Origin: JBBDIM01 sp040880405
Lineage (GTDB): Bacteria > Planctomycetota > Planctomycetia > Pirellulales > Pirellulaceae
Direction: 5' to 3'
Assembly (NCBI GenBank): GCA_040880405.1
Contig: JBBDIM010000104.1
Coordinates: forward strand, 55,980-119,979
DNA: 64,000 nucleotides
The position numbers and the translations under genes are program-made. Below the pieces are notes generated by a model that saw only the letters and a program-made list of their open reading frames with translations, was not told the DNA's origin and did not search any database. This document shows positions 23,914-33,917 of the stretch, one piece after another. The first letter of the stretch is position 1, and each line of letters begins with the position of its first letter.

Positions 23914-24948
23914 CTAGTAGCACCGGCGGAGGACGAATTGGGCCAATTCGCACAAGGCGGTTTTCGCTTCGCCAGCGGGCCAGGATTCGATTGATCGCTG
24001 GGCGGTTTTCACGAAGTGAATCGCCCGATCCCGCGTGTAGGTGAAACTATCCAATTCCCGCAGCATGGGAAGCAGCATCCGCTTTCGCTCAACCGCAGGG
24101 CCGTTCAGGATCGTTAACAGTTCCTCACGAACCGCCGGGGGACACGTGTTGAGGGCATGGATGAGCGGCAGCGTTGGTTTCTGTTGGTCGAGGTCGGTCC
24201 CCAGCGTTTTGCCGATTTTATCCTCAGTGCCCTCTAAATCGAGCAGGTCATCGACAATCTGAAAGGCGATCCCGATCGCCCGACCGAATTGCTCCGCCTG
24301 CTGGACCACCACGGGGTCCACATCCGCATAGTGGGCACCCAATTGGCAGGCGCAGGCACACAACTCAGCCGTCTTAGCTTCGATGATCGAGAGATAGTCC
24401 TCCTCGTTCAGATCGAATTCTCCCTTGGACGAAATCTGCCGTAGTTCCCCCTCACAGACCGCGTTAGTCGCCTTGCCAATAGTTAACGCGGCGTAGGTCG
24501 TTGGCAGCGTGCTGGCCAGATAAAAGGCGTGGGTGAACAGAAAGTCTCCCAGGAGGACACTCGTTTCCGTGTTCCACCGAGCGTGGACCGTTTGCAGGTG
24601 CCGCCGCTCATCGGCGTCGTCCAAGATATCGTCATGGACTAGAGTGGCGGTGTGAATCATCTCCAGCACGGCGGCCAACGTGTGATGGTGGGAGTTCACC
24701 TGACCCAGGGCCTTGGCCGTCAGCAGCAAGAGGGCGGGCCTTAGTCGTTTTCCCCCGAGCATGCACCCATAGGAAACAACTTCGTTCACTCTGGGGTACC
24801 GCGAGGACATCTCGCGTTCCAAGATCGTAGCGACCTCCAGCATCTCGGCCTGGATCAGGTCGAGTGGAATTCCGGTCGCGGCGTGTCGGGCCTGGTCGGC
24901 GGAGTGATTGATTGCTTGGCTCACGTGTTCCGATGCCTTTGAGTGCAT
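23914..24948 (-). CDS. Polyprenyl diphosphate synthase
   Basis: 344-residue trans-isoprenyl diphosphate synthase making the side chain of quinones or an isoprenoid precursor. First Asp-rich motif in VHDDILDDADERR with substrate-binding Arg residues, second in FQIVDDLLDLEG, and KRLRPALLLLTAKAL near the start. The residue pattern and length resemble hepta/octaprenyl synthases more than short-chain IspA, but chain length cannot be fixed from sequence alone. The gene starts 13 nt after moaC on the same strand, so the two are probably co-transcribed. Confidence 0.92.
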   Translation of the reverse strand: MHSKASEHVSQAINHSADQARHAATGIPLDLIQAEMLEVATILEREMSSRYPRVNEVVSYGCMLGGKRLRPALLLLTAKALGQVNSHHHTLAAVLEMIHTATLVHDDILDDADERRHLQTVHARWNTETSVLLGDFLFTHAFYLASTLPTTYAALTIGKATNAVCEGELRQISSKGEFDLNEEDYLSIIEAKTAELCACACQLGAHYADVDPVVVQQAEQFGRAIGIAFQIVDDLLDLEGTEDKIGKTLGTDLDQQKPTLPLIHALNTCPPAVREELLTILNGPAVERKRMLLPMLRELDSFTYTRDRAIHFVKTAQRSIESWPAGEAKTALCELAQFVLRRCY

Positions 24949-24961
24949 GCCAGTGTCGATT

Positions 24962-25486
24962 CTAAGTAGCGTCGGCCGGAGGCCGAGTGGATTGGGGTTC
25001 CGAGTGCTCGCGCTGAAAATGACCTGACTTTCCCCCCAGCTTTTCCAGAAGTCGGATCTGGGTGATCTCCATCTCGCGATCCAGCGACTTACACATGTCG
25101 TAAATCGTTAAGGCACAAACCGAGGCGGCCGTCAGGGCCTCCATCTCGACCCCGGTTTTGCCGCTGGTCTGCGTGGTCGCCACGATTCGAACCGAGGGCG
25201 GATTGTCTATCGTTTCGAAATCGACCTCGACCCGCTCCAAAGGAATACTATGACAGAGGGGTATCAGGCCGTCGGTCTGCTTGGCAGCCATAATGCCTGC
25301 AAGACGGGCAATTTGCAGGACATCTCCCTTGTCAAAATCACGTTGCTGGATTTTCGCGAGTGTCTCCGCCCGCATGAGCACCACCGCCTCTGCCCGAGCC
25401 AACCGACGCGAGATCCCCTTGGCGGACACATCCACCATCCGGGCAGCGCCTTGATCGTCGAAATGGGTGAAGTCGTCGGGTGTCAT
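24962..25486 (-). CDS. moaC: Cyclic pyranopterin monophosphate synthase MoaC
   Basis: 174 residues. Second step of molybdenum cofactor biosynthesis. Diagnostic stretches: MVDVSAKGISRRLARAEA, IARLAGIMAAKQTDGLIPLCHSIPL and SGKTGVEMEALTAASVCALTIYDMCKS, containing the conserved Lys and His of the active site. The C-terminal ~20 residues (HSEPQSTRPPADAT) are an unconserved tail. No other moa genes are in the window. Confidence 0.96.
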   Translation of the reverse strand: MTPDDFTHFDDQGAARMVDVSAKGISRRLARAEAVVLMRAETLAKIQQRDFDKGDVLQIARLAGIMAAKQTDGLIPLCHSIPLERVEVDFETIDNPPSVRIVATTQTSGKTGVEMEALTAASVCALTIYDMCKSLDREMEITQIRLLEKLGGKSGHFQREHSEPQSTRPPADAT

Positions 25487-25599
25487 TGTCCACTCTGGCC
25501 GGTAAATCTTCCCATGGTACCGGTTTGTGGTCGCGGGTTGAAGGAGCCTTCGTGTAGAACCGCATCCCCCCGACGCGCGTAACCAAGGGGTCCAAGAAC

Positions 25600-25638
25600 A
25601 AAAAAAAGGACGCCGTGGATCATTGAACCACGGCGTCC
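25600..25638 (-). terminator. Rho-independent terminator after HTH-receiver gene
   Basis: On the minus strand an 11-bp perfect stem (25628-25638 with 25608-25618) and 9-nt loop are followed by eight T (A-run 25600-25607 on the plus strand). It lies 36 nt after the stop codon at 25675. Confidence 0.92.
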
Positions 25639-25674
25639 CTTCGGTTTGTCTAAGATAGATTGCAAAGTCCGAGG

Positions 25675-26247
25675 TTAGACTAATTCCTTCTTGGCCCCAA
25701 TCAGCGTTCGCAAACGTTCTGCCAGCAATGCTGCGTCGAACGGCTTTTTGAACGTTTCATTGATCGTCGAGCGATCAAAGCTGATTGAGTTGCCGTCGTC
25801 CGGCAACAGGGCTATCAGAATCGTCTCTCCGAAGTCAGCATTTCGGCGCAGATTTTGACAAATCTGTAGCGCCTCGATCCTGCCAATCGAAAAATCGACA
25901 ATGATACAGTCCGGGTGAAAACCCTCGGCCTGAATTCCAGCTTCGAAACCGCTCGCGGCGACAGACACCTTGAACGATCTTTCAGGCGGAAGTTCACGAC
26001 GCAGATTTTCGACCAAGACCTGATCTTGAGCGACGATAAGCACCTTGGCCATGGCTTCATCTTCCAAGTCGCCAAGGGGCATTCCGTGCTCTTTCAGGAA
26101 TTTAATCAGGTATTCCCGCGGGATACGTCGGTCCTGGGAACCAGGAATTCGATATCCTTTCAGACGGCCCGAATCGAACCACTTACTTACGGTGCGGGGG
26201 GCCACCTTACAGATCTTTGCGACCTGTCCTGTTGTGAAGACCTTCAT
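25675..26247 (-). CDS. Regulator with N-terminal excisionase/MerR-type HTH and C-terminal receiver domain
   Basis: 190 residues from the ATG at 26247, preceded by GGAG at 8 nt. Residues ~1-60 form a winged HTH of the excisionase/HTH_17 type (FTTGQVAKICKVAPRTVSKWFDSGRLKGYRIPG...RRIPREYLIKFLKEHG). Residues ~70-190 form a receiver-like domain with Asp in CIIVDFS as phospho-acceptor position and Lys in FKKPFD; the paired acidic residues at the start are reduced to one Asp (VLIVAQDQ). HTH before REC is the reverse of usual response regulators. No kinase gene is adjacent. A terminator follows. Confidence 0.88.
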   Translation of the reverse strand: MKVFTTGQVAKICKVAPRTVSKWFDSGRLKGYRIPGSQDRRIPREYLIKFLKEHGMPLGDLEDEAMAKVLIVAQDQVLVENLRRELPPERSFKVSVAASGFEAGIQAEGFHPDCIIVDFSIGRIEALQICQNLRRNADFGETILIALLPDDGNSISFDRSTINETFKKPFDAALLAERLRTLIGAKKELV

Positions 26248-27021
26248 CACAGGCTCTCCATTACTCTTTCGTTGAGTTGACCTCCACTGTGCTTCCGTTC
26301 TGGCGAAAGCACTTAAATCGCCCCTCATTCTCGACTCGGACTGCTGCTTCGATCCCTCGCAACGGCTGTGGGGCAGTCCTCGACTTAAATGTCTGGGTCA
26401 GGGCGCTACAAATACTGCTTCTCTAGTGGCTCGTACTCAGATCCTTCTGAACGCGCCGTAGTGAAAATGGAAACCGTGCACATAAAACCGAGGCAGCCAC
26501 TTACCAATCTTCCGAGCTGGATCTCTCGTTGGCCTGGTAAAGGCGACCGACCCATTCGTTTCATGAGGCGGCGAAGCGGTGACTTTAGGAGAATTCAAAC
26601 AGAAACCACCACGCGAATTCGGCGAGAATTTCGCGTCGTCGTCACAGCACTGTAAAGAATCCCCCCTCGGTCGACCTGAAATCGAATTGCCGGTGTGCAT
26701 ACGTGTTGCAACCGAAACGCGTGTAACAAGCCTTCCGAATGTTAATTTCGAATTTTGGGGTGGTGATTCTTTAGTGAGTTTTGTAGGGCTGGCCACCTAA
26801 GCCGGAAATCACGACGAACTCTCCTTATCAATTATACCGGTCGTATCGATTGGGATCCCTATTCCGGCATCGCCTTGCGGAGGGCCGTAGTTCACGTCGG
26901 TTGCCCCCAAGGCGGATGAGGGGACTCAGGGGATAGTCAACGGCTTCGCGGCGAGCAGCGAGCCAGTGAGACGGGCTATTAAGCGGCGAAAGCGGTGTCC
27001 GCTGTCGCAAGCGACCTTCGA
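26248..27021. other. Intergenic region
   Basis: About 770 nt between smc (ending at 27022) and the HTH-receiver gene, both on the minus strand. The GC content drops around 26400-26800. The largest open frames (26389-26655 plus, 26437-26796 minus) have no family features. I see no hairpin terminator after smc. Confidence 0.4.
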
Positions 27022-30000
27022 TCAGGCCACCGACCGGCTCTCTGGCTCGTCCTCGTCCGGGATCTCGTCAAACCTTACGGAAACCCGCTTCGAGATACCG
27101 GACTCTTGCATCGTGACGCCGTGAAGCGTCGTGGCGGCCGCCATGGTCGCCTTGGAGTGAGAAACGATCACAAACCGCGTCCAGTCGAGAAATCCATCCA
27201 GGACATCGACAAACCGCCCGATGTTGGCTTCGTCCAACGGGCCATCCACCTCGTCCAAAATACAGAAAGGACTGGGGCGAAACTGGAAGATTGCTAGCAG
27301 CAGTGTTACCGCGGTGAGGGCGCGCTCTCCACCGCTAAGCAGTGAAATGTTGAGCGGTTGCTTGCCGGGAGGGGTAGCGATGACATCGATTCCCCCTTCC
27401 AGGATATCGGCCCCCTCTTCCACGACGATATCCGCGGAGCCTCCACCGAAAACCTTTCGGAACAAGGTTTGGAAGTTGGAGCGGACGGTGTCGAGTGTTT
27501 CTTCGAACAGCCGGCGGCTGTCCATGTTGATCTTTTGGATGATCGTTTCCAGCGACTCTTTCGCTCCGACGAGGTCTTGCAATTGGCCGCTCAAGGTCTC
27601 GTAGCGGGTTTGCAGATCATCCAGTTCCTGCAGGGCTTGCATGTTGACCGCCCCGATGTTGCTGATTTTCCGCCGTAGATCTCCAATTTCCTGATCGGCG
27701 GCGGCACGGTCGGTCGGCATGTCTTCCGGGGGGGACTCAATTTCCAGGGAGGAAAGGGCGAGGCCGTAATCCTCCTCCAGACGCTTTTCGAGCGTGGCTC
27801 GTTCGTGGCGTAAGTCCCCGTATGCCAATTCCTTCCGGTGACGTTGCTCTTCGAGTCGGCGTTGTTCACTCCGGGCCTCGACCAATTGGTGGGTGGCCTG
27901 GTTGCGTTGGGTTTCCAGGCCACGCCGCGCGGCTCGATTGCCGGCCAGTTCGGCGTGCGATTGATCGACCTGAAGCTGGAGCAGCGCCTCTTCCGACCCG
28001 GAGTTCAAGATGCTCAACTGCTGTCGCTGGTATCGCTGCTCGCTTTCGGCCAGGCGTGACCCAGACTGATTTAACCCTTCGCTCTGCTCACGATAGTCAG
28101 ATTGCAGCCGCTCGGTCTGCTGGGTCATCGAGCCAACTTCTTGCTCGGCCCTAGCCAGTTCGACCCTTAGCCCAGTGATTTGGGCCCGCAGTTGGGCCTG
28201 CTCCGAATCGAGTTCCGCGATGGCGGTGAGGGCTTGTTCCGACTGTTTCTCAAGCGAGGCGATCTCACCTCGCGTCTCCTGCAGTTCTCGTTCGACACGA
28301 TCCGCGTGATCGCCTTCCTTCTCGATTTGGCTGACAAGATCGGTGCGATCTTTTTCCTTCCGTTCCAACTCTGCCGTCAATTCCGCGGCACGATCCTCGA
28401 TCCGCTGCCGGGCGGAACGATGTTCCGACAGTTTGACCGAGGCGGTCTGTTGCCGCTCGACCAATTGCTGCAGCGTCTCGTCCTGGGTGGTGATCTGCTC
28501 TTGGATCGCGGTCATCTCAAGTTCCCGCTCGGCGATCTTATCGTCGAGCGACTCCACCTGGGACCGCAAGGCCCGAAGTTCGCTCCGCCGCGAGATGATA
28601 CCACTGACATTGCCGGTCGGCCCGACGAAGACGCGGCCATCGCGTTCCAACAGTTCTCCGTGGCTGGTGACAAAGCGAAATCGGCCGGGATGTTCCGCCG
28701 CACAGCGATTGGCCGTTTCAGCATCCTCGACCAACCAGGTATCGCGGAGCAGGAATTGCCCCACAGCGGTGAATTCCGGCTTTACCTGGACAAAATCGAT
28801 TGCGCGACCCAGGACACCCGGTTCGCCGGTGAAGTCGGTTTCCGCAGTGGTGGAATCGCTGGGAATCGTGTTGAGGACCAGGAACCCCACGCGGCCTGGA
28901 AAGTGGATTTCTCGTTCTAGGATCTGGTCCAGCAGGTCTCGGCTTTCCAGCAGAACGAGCTGCGCCGACTCTCCCAAGGCGATTTCAATCAGTTTGGCGA
29001 TCTCGACATCGACGTTAAGAATGTCGGCAACCAACCCGATCACCGACCGAAACAGCGGCAATCGCTCGACCTTGGAACGGGAAAGAATTTCCTTGACCCC
29101 AGAGCTGAGCCCTTCATGAATTCGTTCCAACTCATCCAGAACGCTGGCCCGCTCCTTGGCCACGGCCCGGCTTCGCTGGAGGCCATCGATTACCTGCCGT
29201 AAATCGACGTACTCGGCCCTTCGCTGCTTGAGTGCCTCGGTTGCTTGGAAGACATCGGCGCCGTAAAGGTCGACATGCTCGACCATGGTCGCCTCATCGG
29301 CCAACAGCCGCTCGCATTCCCGCTGGTACTCCGCGATAGCTGTTTGAGCCCGGGCGATTTCCTCCTCGATGGTAGTCAAGGATTGCCGCTGCGACTCGAT
29401 CCGGGATTGGGCCGCTCCCCATTGGTTTTCCAGGGTAGAGGCGTTGCGGAGCAGTTCAACATGCCGGCTACGCTGTGATTCCAGTTCCCCGCGGCGGTTG
29501 CCCAGTTCCGCTTTCAGGGATTCGGCCGTCTCAAACACGCTTTCCAGATCGTTGGAGATCGCTTGGTGGTTGTTTCGAGCCCTGCCTAACGCGGCTTCGC
29601 TTTCGGCCAATTCGGCCTGAACGGTCCTGCCGATCGCTTGAAGTCGAGCCAGGTTGTTCCGTTCCTCGCTCAGGTTTCGGCTCAAGTCGTGCAGCAGGCG
29701 GAATTCAATTTTGGAGGCGGATCGAACCGTCGCTAAACGCTGGTTTAGGCGGGAAAAGCGAGCTTCCTTACCTGCCACTTCACTCGCAAGCTGATTGAGT
29801 TTTTCTTCCGCCTCCCGCTGGCTGGTCTCCGTTTGTTCCATTGCCGCGGCAATCGAGGTTTGCTCTTCCCCCAATTGTTGGATTTGAAGCTGATATTCCT
29901 CCAACCGACCGGAAAGGGCTTTCCAGTCCTGGGCCGCGGCCACGGTGCGAAGAAGCTTGAGTCGTTCGGTGTATTCTCGATACCGCTGCGCCTTGCCCGC

Positions 30001-30627
30001 CTGAGCTTTCACCGCTCGATAACGGGATTCCACTTCATCGACGATATCGGAGAGCCGGACCAGGTTTTGATCAACACGCTCCAATCGCCGCTGGGTCTCA
30101 ACCTTTTTCGCCTTGAAGCGACTGATCCCGGCCGCCTCCTCGAACACCGCGCGGCGATCTCTCGCGGTCGTTTGCAGTAAGGTATCGACTTTGCCTTGCT
30201 CGATGATGCTGTAGGCGTCGGTCCCGATCCCGGTACCACGGCACAGGTCGCGGATATCCTTGAGACGGCAGGGGTGCCGGTTGATCAGGTATTCACCTTC
30301 GCCGCTGCGGAAAACCCGCCGGGTGACATGAACTTCCGGGGCGTCAATCGGGAGGATGCCTTCGGAATTGTCGAAGATAATGGTAGCCTCGGCCGAGTTC
30401 ATCGCCTTCCGTGAGTCGGAACTCGCACCCTTGAAGATGACGTCCGCCATCTCCTTGCCCCGTAAACTCTTGGCGCTTTGCTCGCCTAGGACCCATTTAA
30501 TCGCATCAACGATATTGGATTTGCCAGACCCGTTGGGTCCGACGACGACCGTGATACCGGCTGGAAAATCGAACCGAGTTTTATCGGCAAAGCTCTTGAA
30601 TCCATGTAACTCAAGGGCTTTTAGCAT
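27022..30627 (-). CDS. smc: Chromosome segregation ATPase SMC
   Basis: 1201 residues. Condensin core protein that organises and segregates chromosomes. N-terminal head: MLKALELHGFKSFADKT, Walker A GPNGSGKSN (30-38), then the Q-loop region; two long coiled coils rich in Glu/Gln/Arg flank a hinge at about 500-670 (with the YVDLR...LVLLESRDLL...FVTSHGELLERDGRVFVG segment); C-terminal head with the ABC signature LLSGGERAL (from 1096), Walker B FCILDEVDGPLDEAN and the D-loop. Length is typical. GGGAG lies 7 nt before the ATG. scpA and scpB are not in the window. Confidence 0.97.
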   Translation of the reverse strand: MLKALELHGFKSFADKTRFDFPAGITVVVGPNGSGKSNIVDAIKWVLGEQSAKSLRGKEMADVIFKGASSDSRKAMNSAEATIIFDNSEGILPIDAPEVHVTRRVFRSGEGEYLINRHPCRLKDIRDLCRGTGIGTDAYSIIEQGKVDTLLQTTARDRRAVFEEAAGISRFKAKKVETQRRLERVDQNLVRLSDIVDEVESRYRAVKAQAGKAQRYREYTERLKLLRTVAAAQDWKALSGRLEEYQLQIQQLGEEQTSIAAAMEQTETSQREAEEKLNQLASEVAGKEARFSRLNQRLATVRSASKIEFRLLHDLSRNLSEERNNLARLQAIGRTVQAELAESEAALGRARNNHQAISNDLESVFETAESLKAELGNRRGELESQRSRHVELLRNASTLENQWGAAQSRIESQRQSLTTIEEEIARAQTAIAEYQRECERLLADEATMVEHVDLYGADVFQATEALKQRRAEYVDLRQVIDGLQRSRAVAKERASVLDELERIHEGLSSGVKEILSRSKVERLPLFRSVIGLVADILNVDVEIAKLIEIALGESAQLVLLESRDLLDQILEREIHFPGRVGFLVLNTIPSDSTTAETDFTGEPGVLGRAIDFVQVKPEFTAVGQFLLRDTWLVEDAETANRCAAEHPGRFRFVTSHGELLERDGRVFVGPTGNVSGIISRRSELRALRSQVESLDDKIAERELEMTAIQEQITTQDETLQQLVERQQTASVKLSEHRSARQRIEDRAAELTAELERKEKDRTDLVSQIEKEGDHADRVERELQETRGEIASLEKQSEQALTAIAELDSEQAQLRAQITGLRVELARAEQEVGSMTQQTERLQSDYREQSEGLNQSGSRLAESEQRYQRQQLSILNSGSEEALLQLQVDQSHAELAGNRAARRGLETQRNQATHQLVEARSEQRRLEEQRHRKELAYGDLRHERATLEKRLEEDYGLALSSLEIESPPEDMPTDRAAADQEIGDLRRKISNIGAVNMQALQELDDLQTRYETLSGQLQDLVGAKESLETIIQKINMDSRRLFEETLDTVRSNFQTLFRKVFGGGSADIVVEEGADILEGGIDVIATPPGKQPLNISLLSGGERALTAVTLLLAIFQFRPSPFCILDEVDGPLDEANIGRFVDVLDGFLDWTRFVIVSHSKATMAAATTLHGVTMQESGISKRVSVRFDEIPDEDEPESRSVA

Positions 30628-30752
30628 CGATTGCTCCCGCGTCGGACAGCGAAGAATTCAGATGGATCGGGCGATGCCCGGTCGGATTCCGGGACATCAA
30701 TCGCGGAGAAACTCCTTCTGGAATCATAACAGTTTTGCCCTGGGCGTGGCTA

Positions 30753-32534
30753 TTAGTCAAACTCGGGAATGACGATATCGCCCCCGGTCGGGACCTCGAT
30801 TTCCTCGGCATCCTCATCTTCTTCGTTCATTTCCACGTTGTCTTCGTCGGTGTCCCAGTCGTCAAACTCTTCCGATTCTTCCGTGTCGCTGAATACATCG
30901 GAATCGCCCAGATATTTGCGGTCGCTGCGGGGCATTGCGTTGACCTCAACGCGAGCAAGGATGTACTCCTCCTCCCGTAAAGCGAACAGAGTACGGATGA
31001 CCTCGCCATACTCGGCTCCCAAGTCAACCAAGGTTCGAATGACTTCTTTGACATCGCTTTCGCACTCGGCGAATTGGTCGTCTCCTCGGCTTACGAATCG
31101 GGTAATTCGGACCTTGCGGTTATCGACGCTGCGAATCGTCAGTCCATTCGCTCCTAAATAGGTGACCGGGCCGCGAAGCCGGGTATCGTTGCCGAATAGG
31201 ACGATCTCCGGTCGGTCCACCATGCGGACGTGAATCATGGGATTGGTTTCGGAGCGAACATGGTGTAACTGGATATCGTTAGCCAGTTTAACCCCTCGGA
31301 TTGAAGGCAAATGGGAAGCTTTGTTTTTCAACGCGTCGAACGCACCATAGCGGGTCTCGGCCCCCTCGGCATGCAGCAAGGTCTCCAACGCGTCAAAGGC
31401 CTCTAACTCGTCCATCGAGCCCAAAGCTAAAATTGCTCGATAGCGGAAGGCGTTGCTGTTGGCGGCGGCCTCTCTCAGCGGTTCGATCGAAGCGTGTTGG
31501 TCTAGGTAGGCCAAAGCCTCAGCGGAGCAGAAGCGGACCAACTCACTTTGCGACTCTAACCCTTTTTTCAGTACCGGAAGCGATTCGTCGCCCATGGCCT
31601 CAAGCTTCATGGCGGCCAATTGCGTGGTCTCTTCGTTCAGTAATTCCAACTGTAGTTCGCCCAATCGCTTGACGCGGTAGGTGGTCGCTTGCGACAGGGG
31701 AACATTGCGAATGACGTTCACATAGCGGGGAATATTCCCGTGGTACTTTGGGTGAACTTTAAGGGCCACGATTTTGTCGTTTTTCGGTGTGGCGACACCT
31801 TCTTTGGAACCGCGGACATACATGAAGAAACGCTTGTTGATTGCCCCACCAATTCTCGCGCTGGCGGCTACCGAGGCCCGACCCTCGACAAGTCCAAGTG
31901 CCAGCGGGCGTTCTTCCAGCAACTCGGCACCACCCAGAATTACCCCGCGCTTTTGTGTTACGGAATTCTTGGTACCCTCGATCACGCTTTCCAGAACAAT
32001 CGGACCGGAGGCTCTCGCGATTTTCTTTCCTTCGCGGATTCGACCGCCCAGCATCGCTTTTTCGGTCATCCGCCCTTCCAGGCAATACCCGTGTTCCAGC
32101 GAAGTGGTATCGCTATCGGAAGTAACGTCAACGCTGACGTCGACCCGATCTCCCTTTCTCGCACCAGGCGGAATAACAGTCTCTAGCACCACCAGCGACG
32201 TGTGGGGGGACGCCAGTTGTCGCTGTGGATTTTCCACCTGACGGATTCGCATTTCCTGGAGCAACATATCGCGGACGGGAGAGGGGTTCGGATCGCTTCC
32301 GGTGCCGCGTAGTTCCGTCACCATGGAAACGCCCTGAACCTTGGCGCTGTTCAAGCCGAGCGGAATCGCCAAATCGCCGACAACATGGACCTCGTCCCAG
32401 TTGTAGTCGGCGGGTTCTTCGACGTCTTTGGAGCCAAACCAAGGGGAAATACACCCCGGCAAGGCGGCCATGACCGCGATGGTGACGAGCATCGCAAACG
32501 CCGCGTTCAAGCGGTAGATTTTATGCACAGGCAT
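30753..32534 (-). CDS. Lipoprotein fusing a FlgI (P-ring)-like region to HEAT-like repeats
   Basis: 593 residues. A signal peptide ends in the lipobox ALPGC with Cys28. About 50-290 resembles flagellar P-ring protein FlgI: GVSMVTELRGTGSDP...VRDMLLQEMR, then VVLETVIPPGARKGDRVDVSVDVTSDSDTTSLEHGYCLEGRM. From ~300 to ~420 come HEAT-like helical repeats (LEAMGDESLPVLKKGLESQSELVRFCSAEALAYL; EPLREAAANSNAFRYRAILALGSM; LLHAEGAETRYGAFDALKN). A beta-rich part follows, then a strongly acidic tail (~540-593). Normal FlgI is a ~370-residue periplasmic protein without repeats. No flagellar genes are near. A role at the outer membrane/periplasm is likely but not specific. Confidence 0.78.
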   Translation of the reverse strand: MPVHKIYRLNAAFAMLVTIAVMAALPGCISPWFGSKDVEEPADYNWDEVHVVGDLAIPLGLNSAKVQGVSMVTELRGTGSDPNPSPVRDMLLQEMRIRQVENPQRQLASPHTSLVVLETVIPPGARKGDRVDVSVDVTSDSDTTSLEHGYCLEGRMTEKAMLGGRIREGKKIARASGPIVLESVIEGTKNSVTQKRGVILGGAELLEERPLALGLVEGRASVAASARIGGAINKRFFMYVRGSKEGVATPKNDKIVALKVHPKYHGNIPRYVNVIRNVPLSQATTYRVKRLGELQLELLNEETTQLAAMKLEAMGDESLPVLKKGLESQSELVRFCSAEALAYLDQHASIEPLREAAANSNAFRYRAILALGSMDELEAFDALETLLHAEGAETRYGAFDALKNKASHLPSIRGVKLANDIQLHHVRSETNPMIHVRMVDRPEIVLFGNDTRLRGPVTYLGANGLTIRSVDNRKVRITRFVSRGDDQFAECESDVKEVIRTLVDLGAEYGEVIRTLFALREEEYILARVEVNAMPRSDRKYLGDSDVFSDTEESEEFDDWDTDEDNVEMNEEDEDAEEIEVPTGGDIVIPEFD

Positions 32535-32840
32535 GCGGAAATCATTCCCGTCGGGTACCTAGCCAATGAAACAGGGGGCATCTCGTTGCCACCCCAGGAT
32601 TTACAGTGCCGCGAAGGGTAAGAGTTCCGATAGCATCGGTCAAGGGGGATTTTTGCTGAAGCCGATACCGACTCGCCTGCGTGGGGGTTGTTTTACTGTC
32701 GTGTTCATCCCAGGTCGCCGACTGGCGATCGTGGCACTTTCGCTGAAGGCCCGGCCACCTATAATGGGGCGCGGTTAGCTTAAATTCACAGTTATTTTGA
32801 GCCTGATTGACGTGCTACCGGTAATCATAGGAGTTGCAGC
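32535..32840. other. Divergent intergenic region
   Basis: Just over 300 nt between the FlgI-HEAT gene and the Gfo/Idh gene; must hold both promoters. I did not find a convincing -35/-10 pair or dyad. The AGGAG before 32841 belongs to the downstream gene. Confidence 0.4.
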
Positions 32841-33917
32841 ATGGTGTACGGGGTTGGAATTGTTGGTACCGGGATGATCGCGCGGTTTCACGCCAAGGCA
32901 ATCGCCGAGATCGATGAAGCAAAACTGATTGGCTGCTACAACCGTACCGCCGATAAGGCCCAGGCCTTTGCCCAGGAGCAGGGGATTACTGCCTACGAGG
33001 AGTTGGCCGAGATGCTGGCCAATCCGGATATCCATATCATTTCGATCTGTACTGCGAGCGGGGCTCACATGGAGCCTGCCGTCGCTGCCGCCAATGCCGG
33101 CAAGCATGTCATTATCGAGAAGCCACTCGATGTCACATTGGCGCGGTGCGATGCGATCATCAAAGCGTGCCAGGTAAACAAGGTGAAGCTGGCCACAATT
33201 TTTCCGTCCCGATTTCATGGACCTTCCGTCGAGCTGAAAAAAGCGATCGAAAGTGGACGGTTCGGGCGTCTCACAATGGGGGATGCCTATGTGAAATGGT
33301 TCCGAACCCAAGAGTATTACGACAGCGGGGCCTGGCGGGGTACCTGGGAATTGGATGGAGGTGGCGCGTTAATGAACCAGGCAATCCACAGTGTCGACCT
33401 GCTGTGTTGGCTGATGGGAGAGGTGGCGGAAATCTCCGGCCACTGCTCGCTGCTAGCCCACGAGCGGATTGAAGTGGAGGACACCGCGGTTGCCGCCCTC
33501 AAATTCAAAAACGGGGCTCTGGGGGTGATTCAGGCCAGCACCGCTGTCTATCCGGGTTATCTGAAGCGGATCGAAATCCATGGTAGCCAAGGCTCTGCGG
33601 TGATGGAGGAAGAGGACCTCAAAAGCTGGGAGTTCGCGGAAACCACTCCTGAAGATGAGGCAATTCGAGATCGGCTGGCGGGCAAGACCAAAACGGGTGG
33701 TGGCGCTGCGGACCCGAAAGCGATCGGACATCATGGGCATCGGGCCCAGTTCGAGGATCTGATCGCCGCGATTAAGAATGGTAGTGAGCCGGCGATTAAT
33801 GGTCCCGAGGGACGTCGATCGGTGGAGGTTATTCTCGCGATCTACGAGGCGGCGGCGACCGGCACGTCGGTGAAGCTGCCCCTCGCGTCCGATCCGACCG
33901 ACCGCGTTAGCTTCTAG
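32841..33917 (+). CDS. Gfo/Idh/MocA-family oxidoreductase
   Basis: 358 residues. NAD(P)-dependent oxidoreductase acting on sugars or sugar-like compounds. Rossmann motif GIVGTGMIARFHAKA at the N terminus, ICTASGAHMEPAVAAANAGKHVIIEKP with the catalytic EKP Lys94, and GGGALMNQAIHSVDLLCWLMG containing the conserved Asp/His of the C-terminal domain. AGGAG lies 8 nt upstream of the ATG. No signal peptide, so cytoplasmic. The substrate cannot be derived; neighbours give no hint. Confidence 0.93.
   Translation: MVYGVGIVGTGMIARFHAKAIAEIDEAKLIGCYNRTADKAQAFAQEQGITAYEELAEMLANPDIHIISICTASGAHMEPAVAAANAGKHVIIEKPLDVTLARCDAIIKACQVNKVKLATIFPSRFHGPSVELKKAIESGRFGRLTMGDAYVKWFRTQEYYDSGAWRGTWELDGGGALMNQAIHSVDLLCWLMGEVAEISGHCSLLAHERIEVEDTAVAALKFKNGALGVIQASTAVYPGYLKRIEIHGSQGSAVMEEEDLKSWEFAETTPEDEAIRDRLAGKTKTGGGAADPKAIGHHGHRAQFEDLIAAIKNGSEPAINGPEGRRSVEVILAIYEAAATGTSVKLPLASDPTDRVSF

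Noticed and set aside
26389..26655. 88-codon open frame in the smc-regulator gap
   Set aside because: Composition unlike neighbouring genes and no domain or signal; an antisense frame of similar length exists over it.
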